Positions 41,567 to 47,115 of a stretch of 47,115 bases of DNA are shown here, one piece after another. A program made the position numbers and the translations under genes. The notes under the pieces are model-generated. The model saw nothing but the letters and a program-made list of their open reading frames with translations, was not told the DNA's origin and did not search any database. Origin of the DNA: Syntrophaceae bacterium UBA6078 (GTDB lineage Bacteria > Desulfobacterota > Syntrophia > Syntrophales > UBA2210); NCBI GenBank assembly GCA_002428735.1, contig DIXO01000078.1, positions 1-47,115 on the forward strand, read 5' to 3'. Position 1 is the stretch's first letter, and each line of letters opens with the position of its first letter.

Positions 41567-42328
41567 CTAGGACGTGCTCTTTCTCTCACCGGGGGATATG
41601 AAGGAATGAAGTTTCTCCTCCAGTATCCTCGGGTTGTCGCCGGACTGAACCGACAGAACGCCGTTTATGATCAGTTGCTTGACCGTGAGTTCGGCGGCGC
41701 TCCGCGTCTTCAGTTTTCCCGCCGCCGGCAGAAAGACGAGATTCGCCAGGATGACGCCGTAGAAGGTCGTGATCAAGGCGACGGCCATGGCCGGCCCTAT
41801 CGAAGACGGATCATCCATCTGCATGAGCATCTTCACCAGCCCGATGAGGGTTCCCATCATCCCCATGGCCGGGGCGAAATTGCCCATGGTCGTGAAGATC
41901 TCGGCCCCCACCCGGTGCCGCTCGGCGACAAATTCAAGTTCCGTGTTCAGTATCCGGGAGAGAGCGGACGGTTCAAGCCCGTCTATCATCAGCATGATCC
42001 CCTTGCTAAAGAAGGGATCGTTGATCTCTTCCAGTTTGTGCTCCAGGGCCAGCACCCCGTCGCGCCTGGCGATGCGCGACATCTCCACCAGCGTTTTGAT
42101 CGCCTTGTCCGTCCCCAGTTCCTTCTGAAAAAAGACATTCTTGGCTATCTTTGTGACCCCGAGGATATCGGACATGGGATAGTTGATAAGGACGGCCCCG
42201 ATCGTTCCTCCCACCACGATCATCGCGGAGGGGACATTGAAAAACCACATCAGGCCCCCGCCCTGACCCATGGCGCCGACAACAAGCCCGAACCCGACGA
42301 TTATTCCCAAGATAGTTGATATATCCAT
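41567..42328 (-). CDS. motA: Motor stator protein MotA
   Basis: MotA forms the pentamer that turns around MotB. The 253-residue product has four membrane helices (DISTILGIIVGFGLVVGAMG and later NFAPAMGMMGTLIGLVKML) and the cytoplasmic loop with arginine and glutamate residues (EMSRIARRDGVLALEHKLEE) that contacts FliG. The ATG at 42328 is used because residues further upstream lack any MotA character. It has no Shine-Dalgarno sequence, and a sigma-54 promoter at 42345-42360 would start the RNA only about 6 bases before it. Confidence 0.94.
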   Translation of the reverse strand: MDISTILGIIVGFGLVVGAMGQGGGLMWFFNVPSAMIVVGGTIGAVLINYPMSDILGVTKIAKNVFFQKELGTDKAIKTLVEMSRIARRDGVLALEHKLEEINDPFFSKGIMLMIDGLEPSALSRILNTELEFVAERHRVGAEIFTTMGNFAPAMGMMGTLIGLVKMLMQMDDPSSIGPAMAVALITTFYGVILANLVFLPAAGKLKTRSAAELTVKQLIINGVLSVQSGDNPRILEEKLHSFISPGERKSTS

Positions 42329-42344
42329 AGCAGGCTCATGGTAG

Positions 42345-42360
42345 AGCAAGGACTGTGCCA
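42345..42360 (-). promoter_or_regulatory. Sigma-54 promoter for motA and the export/motor genes
   Basis: On the minus strand TGGCACAGTCCTTGCT matches TGGCAC, 5 bases, TTGCW exactly. The C of the -12 GC is at 42346, predicting transcription from about 42334. Together with the terminator at 42504-42537 it separates the motA unit from the fliK-flgD-flgE unit. Confidence 0.9.
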
Positions 42361-42503
42361 CCGGCGGCGCACCCCGTGCCCGCTGGTTTCGGGCCACAGG
42401 AGAAAACGGTTGTGCCATCCCCGAAGTCGCCGGAGCGCGTGACCGCCGGGTGTTCCATACCCGGCCGCCGGACGGCACACCGCCGTGGAATGGCTGTTAA
42501 AGA

Positions 42504-42537
42504 GACGGAGGGCGCGCCAACCGGCGCGCCCTCCGTC
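42504..42537 (-). terminator. Long perfect hairpin terminator after flgE
   Basis: GACGGAGGGCGCGCC (42504-42518) and its exact complement (42523-42537) form a 15-bp stem with a 4-base loop. On the minus strand it is followed by TCTTTAAC. It lies 39 bases after the flgE stop. The T tract is poor, but the stem is very stable. The 247-base gap to motA carries this hairpin, a smaller CCGGGT hairpin and the sigma-54 promoter. Confidence 0.8.
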
Positions 42538-42575
42538 AGAAAAAGGATTTTGACGATTCGTCAGAAAATTGACAA

Positions 42576-44129
42576 CTATCTCTTGATATTCATCAGTTCG
42601 GAGAGCATCGCATCCGTTACCGTCACGACCTTCGCGTTGGCCTGGTAGGCCCGCTGCGCCGTAATCATGCTGATGAATTCAGTGGCGATATCCGTGTTGG
42701 ACATCTCCAGCGAGTTCGGACTGATGTCTCCCATCCCCCCCGATCCGGCCACGTTCGGAACGGGATCGCCCGACTCGACGGTGGTGGCGAATAGGTTGTC
42801 CCCCATCCGTTTCAGGCCGTATGGATTCGCAAAATCGTTCAGGACGAGCTGGGCGATCTCGGATGTCTGGCCGTTGGTGAAGAACCCGCTGATGGTGCCG
42901 TCCGCGGCCACAGACAGGGACTTGAGCGAACCGGAAGAATACCCGTCATGAACCAGGGTTTTCACCACCGACGTGCTCGCGTAATTTGTCACCGTCTCCG
43001 CGGTGGAACCCGCCAGATCCCAAGTGATAACACCGGCGGTTCCGATGGTCGCACCGGTGATGGAGGGCATGGTGAGGTCCACATCAGCGGCGGCAACCTC
43101 CGTCTGGGCGATGGTGAACTCGATCGTATCGCCGTTGGCCCAGGTATCGGAAAGGGCGAAGGTGATATCGGCCCCTCCGGAGCCGTCCAGATCGACCGCC
43201 ACCTCGTCATCATCCCCCACCGTTCCATAGGTAAGGGACATATTCGCGTAGCCGCCGTTCGACGTGACCGTCCAGCTGTCCGTTCCGGCCCGGGTGAGAA
43301 CGATCTCGGACGTCGTATCCTTGTAGAGCTGGCCCTGATTATTGATAGTGATGGCCGCCGACCCGTCACCGGCGGTGGTGTACATCGTGTCCGCCCCCTC
43401 CGTCGCGCCTCCGGTCACGGCTGCGCTGTACACATACTCGAGGGCGCCGTCCGTGTCGAATTTCATACCCGAATAGGACTGGGCCGTGGCGGCTGTGTCA
43501 TCCAGATAGGCCTTGAATCCCCAATATCCGGTCCCCTCCGTCTTCTGAAAGGTCAGCTTGAGCGAGTGGACCGCGCCGAGTGAATCATACACCGTCTGGG
43601 AGGCGTTGAAGGTTTCCCCCGTGTCGGTGGCGGAATCGAGGTTGGTGCCCACGGAGATGGTGGTGGTGGCGTCGGGGGCGGAATGTATGTTGGAAAGATT
43701 GATGTCCGCCAGGGTGGTCGGCGTGGACGATGTCAGGTTGTACCCCTGCACGGTGTACCCGTTCACGTCGACCAGGTCGCCGTCGTTATCCAGATGGAAT
43801 GATCCGGCCCGGGTATAGTATTCCGCGCCGTCCGTATCCTGGACCGTGAAGAACCCGTCGCCGTCGATGGCAAGGTCCAGGGCGTTCTCCGTCGTTTCGA
43901 AGGAACCGTTTCCGAACTGCGTGGCAATGGAGTTTACTGAAACGCCCCGGCCCACCTGCATCTCGGAGGTCGATCCCCCCGTGAGGCTCTGGCTCAGGAT
44001 ATCCCCGAAGAGTATCTTGCCCGCCTTGAATCCGATCGTGTTGACATTCGCTATGTTGTTACCAACCACATCCATCTGCTTGCTGCTGGCCGTCAGGCCC
44101 GATATACCGGCAAATAATGAACTCGCCAT
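42576..44129 (-). CDS. flgE: Flagellar hook protein FlgE
   Basis: FlgE polymerises into the hook. The 517-residue axial protein has the N-terminal signature SSLFAGISGLTASSKQMDVV, NNIANVNTIGFKAGKILFGD, the LDLAIDGDGFFTVQDTDGAE motif and the C-terminal end SNTDIATEFISMITAQRAYQ. It is longer than E. coli FlgE (402). The added part, near residues 280-400, is a beta-rich, glycine- and aspartate-rich surface domain. It follows flgD after a 99-base gap. Confidence 0.97.
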   Translation of the reverse strand: MASSLFAGISGLTASSKQMDVVGNNIANVNTIGFKAGKILFGDILSQSLTGGSTSEMQVGRGVSVNSIATQFGNGSFETTENALDLAIDGDGFFTVQDTDGAEYYTRAGSFHLDNDGDLVDVNGYTVQGYNLTSSTPTTLADINLSNIHSAPDATTTISVGTNLDSATDTGETFNASQTVYDSLGAVHSLKLTFQKTEGTGYWGFKAYLDDTAATAQSYSGMKFDTDGALEYVYSAAVTGGATEGADTMYTTAGDGSAAITINNQGQLYKDTTSEIVLTRAGTDSWTVTSNGGYANMSLTYGTVGDDDEVAVDLDGSGGADITFALSDTWANGDTIEFTIAQTEVAAADVDLTMPSITGATIGTAGVITWDLAGSTAETVTNYASTSVVKTLVHDGYSSGSLKSLSVAADGTISGFFTNGQTSEIAQLVLNDFANPYGLKRMGDNLFATTVESGDPVPNVAGSGGMGDISPNSLEMSNTDIATEFISMITAQRAYQANAKVVTVTDAMLSELMNIKR

Positions 44130-44228
44130 TTCCTGTTACCTCCCTTGCTGTATTATATAAAATGTATCATTCATCCGGTGCCGCTTGATCCGGCGGGATC
44201 ACGGCGCATCAATTTAAAATCCTCCTTA

Positions 44229-44882
44229 TTATGTGCCAGGCTCCCTCACGGATATGAGGTCCCCGAACGATACGCTCCGCCCGCCCACGCTCAGAAAGGG
44301 GGCGCCGTCCACGAAGGTAACCCCCGTCACCCGTCCCGTCATGACCGTATCGGCCTCTATGGCATCTCCGCTGACCGAAACGGCGGACACATCGAAGGTA
44401 TAGGTGCCGCTTTTCACGCCGCTGCAATCCCAGGTAATCGTATTCTCCCCCGCCTTCCGGCCTTCATCCCCGGGTTCGAGGGTGGCCACGAGTGTTCCTT
44501 TATCATCATAGATCTCGATAGTGACCTTGCCGGCGTTCTGCGCCAGGCTGTACGAAACCTGAGCGGAGCTTCCCTCAACCGTCACGGTATCGCCCGCCGC
44601 GGCAATCTCCTTGCCGATCAGACTGAGGGCGCCCACGTTATTCAGGGACGACTGATAGAGGCTCATGGTTTCGATCTGCTTCGTCATATTGTAGAGCTGC
44701 TCGAGGCTCGAAAACTGGGCGAGCTGGGCCGTAAAATCCGTGCCGTCGAGGGGATTAAGCGGATCCTGGTTCTGAAGCTGGGCTATCATCATCTTGAGAA
44801 AATCATCCTTCCCCAGCGAGGCCGCCTGCGACGCTACCGCGCTCCCCATTGCATTGCCGATCAATCCTTCTATTGCTGCCAT
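44229..44882 (-). CDS. flgD: Flagellar hook cap protein FlgD
   Basis: FlgD is the scaffold that caps the growing hook. The 217-residue product has the conserved N-terminal LGKDDFLKMMIAQLQNQDPL, NPLDGTDFTAQLAQFSSLEQ and the FlgD Ig-like domain with ITWDCSGVKSGTYTFDVSAV. The upstream 39 bases to fliK contain a GGAGGAGA ribosome site. Confidence 0.96.
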   Translation of the reverse strand: MAAIEGLIGNAMGSAVASQAASLGKDDFLKMMIAQLQNQDPLNPLDGTDFTAQLAQFSSLEQLYNMTKQIETMSLYQSSLNNVGALSLIGKEIAAAGDTVTVEGSSAQVSYSLAQNAGKVTIEIYDDKGTLVATLEPGDEGRKAGENTITWDCSGVKSGTYTFDVSAVSVSGDAIEADTVMTGRVTGVTFVDGAPFLSVGGRSVSFGDLISVREPGT

Positions 44883-44921
44883 TCCATCTCCTCCTCACCT
44901 CCGGCAGGGCCGGAACCGTTA

Positions 44922-46661
44922 TTACGCGAACACGCTGATGCGCCCGTCACTCCGAACTGAACGGGGTTCTTCCCCCGAAGAAGGGGGGACGTACCGGGAA
45001 ACTGTGCCGCTCTCATCCCGGCCATCGTCGTTTTTCTCACGGTCGCCGCTCTCTCCGAAGAATGGTTCGTTCCGCTCGTACCCGTAAGCGCCGCCGTCCG
45101 ATTTATCCTGCGTCAATACCTGTATGCTGTCCGCCACCAGCCCCTGGCTGCGGAGCGATCCCCTGAGGCTCTCCACATGGGACTGGAGTATCTGCTTCAC
45201 CTCATTATTATCCGTCTGGAGTACCACATGCACCTTGGTGCCCCTGACCATCACATCCATATCGAGCGTCCCCAGGCTGGGGGGATTGAGGGCTATTCTC
45301 ACCCTGCCGGGCGTCTTCACGCCCCCGGCGATCTGATCGATCAGCGTCCGGGGCGATATCCCCCCGTTTCCGGAGAGGAGCGACGCCTTTCCCGCGCCAT
45401 GAAGAGCGGTATTCTGCTGATAGGTACCGACTGAAACATCCCTTTCCGACGGAGAGGACAGGGAGGACGTCTCCCGGCGGGAAATCCCCGACCCCTGGCC
45501 GCGGCTTTTTCTGTCCCCGGCCTTCTCAAGTCCCGCGGCCGCGATCTCCGCCTTCAGGGCCGACGGATCTCCCGCCGCGCCCCTTTCGCCCACCGCCCTA
45601 TGGGAAATTGTCTTCTCAGCGCCGCCATGAGCCGCGATTTTCGCTCCGTTGACGCCGGCCCGGTCCTTCGGTGCCGACTTCAGAACATCCGCGACATCCT
45701 CCTTTAGGTCGGCGGATTTTGCCGCTTCGCCCCCTTCGGGTCGGAGAAGTGTCATCCTTCCCCGCAGGGCCTCCCCCTCTTTCAATCCGGACTTCAGCGA
45801 CGGGTCGATCTCTTCCCTGCCAGCGATCTTCTTTCCCCCATCGCTCCCCGCGCCGTCGTTATTCTTTAGGGTGGTGATCGATTCCCTGTCCGTTCCCCCA
45901 TCTTTTCCGGCAGGAACGGCTTTTTTCGGTTCCTGTATGTGGGGGTGGCTGTCTTTCCCGCCTCGCGCGGCACCGGCCGGCAGGGAGTCCGAAAGGACCG
46001 CGCGAAAGGCCGTCTTTCCCGGCTCCGGTTCAGCCGCCGGGGACCGCACCCCTTTGGCGCTGCGGCCGTTCGGGACCGGATGCCGCCGCATGCCTTCCGC
46101 CTGCACGTCGGTCCGGCTGCCGCCGTTATTCCGCAACAGGGACGCGGTCGGTCCGTCCGCCCCGGCTGTTTGTTTCCGCGATAGAACGGCGACGGGATCG
46201 GCACCCTGCCCCTTCTCTGTCTTATCCGGCACGGCGTGTGCGGGCCCGAGTTTCTGTTTCACGTGGGCTGCCTGCGCTTCTTGTGCGTAAGGAAGATGTC
46301 CCCTCATCGCTCCAACGGCGGTTTTGTCGCCCCCTTCGTTCCCTTTCATCGCGGGGGGAAGACCGTTCTTTTCTCCGGCGCCGTCTCCTTCATCAACGCG
46401 CCCTGCGCCCGCCCCGCCACCGCGGGGATGAAGATGCAGTTTGCCCCCTTCCTGGGGCGCCGCGCGCCGCGCGCCTTCCATAATACAGGCGAAGGGAATC
46501 AGACCTGCCGCCTCTCCGCCGGGGTTTCCGCCACGCGATTGCCCGCGGCCATCCGGAGGGGCGCCTTCCTGTTTCTGCTGTACCGTACTCAATTCTGCTG
46601 TCACCGGAGCTTCTATCTCCTTGTCGTAAAGGACTGACGCGGGGAGGGTTATTCGCACCAT
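44922..46661 (-). CDS. fliK: Flagellar hook-length control protein FliK
   Basis: FliK is a secreted ruler that sets hook length through FlhB. The 579-residue product consists mostly of a disordered, charged, glycine- and alanine-rich region, followed by the folded Flg_hook domain with TPGRVRIALNPPSLGTLDMD, VMVRGTKVHVVLQTDNNEVK and ILQSHVESLRGSLRSQGLV. The ATG at 46661 (MVRITLPASVLY) is preferred. The longer frame from 46784 would add a signal-peptide-like stretch, which is unexpected for a type III substrate. It is the first flagellar gene in the window's minus-strand order, with flgD 39 bases downstream. Confidence 0.88.
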   Translation of the reverse strand: MVRITLPASVLYDKEIEAPVTAELSTVQQKQEGAPPDGRGQSRGGNPGGEAAGLIPFACIMEGARRAAPQEGGKLHLHPRGGGAGAGRVDEGDGAGEKNGLPPAMKGNEGGDKTAVGAMRGHLPYAQEAQAAHVKQKLGPAHAVPDKTEKGQGADPVAVLSRKQTAGADGPTASLLRNNGGSRTDVQAEGMRRHPVPNGRSAKGVRSPAAEPEPGKTAFRAVLSDSLPAGAARGGKDSHPHIQEPKKAVPAGKDGGTDRESITTLKNNDGAGSDGGKKIAGREEIDPSLKSGLKEGEALRGRMTLLRPEGGEAAKSADLKEDVADVLKSAPKDRAGVNGAKIAAHGGAEKTISHRAVGERGAAGDPSALKAEIAAAGLEKAGDRKSRGQGSGISRRETSSLSSPSERDVSVGTYQQNTALHGAGKASLLSGNGGISPRTLIDQIAGGVKTPGRVRIALNPPSLGTLDMDVMVRGTKVHVVLQTDNNEVKQILQSHVESLRGSLRSQGLVADSIQVLTQDKSDGGAYGYERNEPFFGESGDREKNDDGRDESGTVSRYVPPSSGEEPRSVRSDGRISVFA

Positions 46662-47115
46662 CACATTCGTGACCAGTTTCCCCGCCGCAGGAACCGGGCT
46701 GTGCCGCTGCGGCGTCCCGCTTGCAGGGAGAAATAGCAAGAGACATACCACCGAACGAACCCGGAATATAAAGTAAGATATCAAATGGTTATGAATGTGG
46801 TGCCGTGACGGAAGGGTAAAAAGAGGGGTAAAGATTGCCTACCGGATCGAAAGAAATGCCCATGTGTATGGGGCGGGGGTCGACCTGCTCACGGTCTCGG
46901 GTCTCGCTTCCCCAATCCACCATCAAAATCGGAGAACCCTTGAGAACCATACGTTTATACTGTTTTATTTGTAGTACTCGGGTGCAGGCAAAATTGATGC
47001 AAGACCTTATTACTAAAGGAATGTGTATCAGGCGGTGGATTTGGGGCTTACGGGGTCTTGGTGTCAAGAGCAAATAGAACTGTCCGGATTTGTAGCACAT
47101 GAGTTGTCCGCTTTG
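46662..47115. other. Region upstream of fliK without a recognisable gene
   Basis: In 454 bases I see no convincing coding sequence. The open frames on both strands have no family resemblance. No flgB/C or fliE-fliJ sequence and no sigma-54 or sigma-28 promoter consensus is visible. The stretch 46760-47000 is less GC-rich than fliK. The sequence may be intergenic or the edge of a rearrangement. Confidence 0.5.

Noticed and set aside
45649..46290. 213-codon plus-strand frame inside fliK
   Set aside because: It is antisense to the low-complexity part of fliK, and its proline/serine/arginine-rich product has no family character.

Overview
The window looks like a chromosomal segment of a flagellated, Gram-negative, GC-rich anaerobe, most likely of the former Deltaproteobacteria (Syntrophales/Desulfobacterota-like). 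This rests on the L- and P-ring genes (flgH, flgI), the FlhF-FlhG-FliA block, sigma-54 plus sigma-28 flagellar promoters, a DUF2802-type gene, tandem MotB-type genes and the metabolic genes at the left. The taxonomic placement is inference. No rRNA, tRNA, CRISPR array or intact mobile element was seen.

Left part (1-8.2 kb): scattered metabolic genes: a nitronate monooxygenase/FabK-like flavoprotein, a COG2509-type FAD dehydrogenase, a SatP-like carboxylate transporter, an enoyl-CoA hydratase-like protein and a QueG-like 4Fe-4S protein. Among them lies an accessory stretch (about 2.8-5.2 kb). It holds a small lipoprotein, a strikingly AT-rich orphan gene with a possible PD-(D/E)XK-like motif, and a rearranged scar. 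In the scar the 3' end of a molybdopterin-binding protein gene (with one frameshift) abuts the tail of an opposite-strand gene. A ModE-like DNA-binding protein follows.

Middle (8.2-16.3 kb): a complete CUT1-type ABC importer operon (binding protein, two permeases, ATPase), truA on the opposite strand, an NtrC-type sigma-54 response regulator with REC, AAA+ and Fis domains, and a GGDEF diguanylate cyclase.

Right part (16.5-46.7 kb): about 30 kb of flagellar genes, all on the minus strand. In transcription order: fliK-flgD-flgE, a 15-bp-stem terminator, a near-perfect sigma-54 promoter, then motA, two motB-type genes, fliL-fliM-fliN-fliO-fliP-fliQ-fliR-flhB-flhA-flhF-(small ORF)-flhG-fliA, a second FliL-like gene and a histidine-kinase-like gene. 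A hairpin terminator follows, then a small ORF, a DUF2802-like gene, a second FliK-like gene and a stand-alone FlhB C-terminal domain. A second sigma-54 promoter precedes flgF-flgG-flgA-flgH-flgI-flgJ, and a sigma-28 promoter precedes flgM-flgN-flgK-flgL, followed by csrA-fliW. The layout suggests a three-tier hierarchy: sigma-54 for motor, export and basal-body genes, FliA/FlgM for late filament-junction genes, and FliW/CsrA for post-transcriptional control.

Most notable: a MotB paralogue lacking the proton-carrying aspartate beside one that has it; a kinase-like protein with a broken ATP-binding domain inside the motility operon; a FlhB domain that begins almost exactly where full-length FlhB cuts itself; a sigma-54 promoter placed so that motA would have a leader of about 6 nt; a dispersed hairpin repeat in both intergenic and coding DNA; and the absence of flgB/C and fliE-fliJ upstream of fliK, where related clusters carry them.
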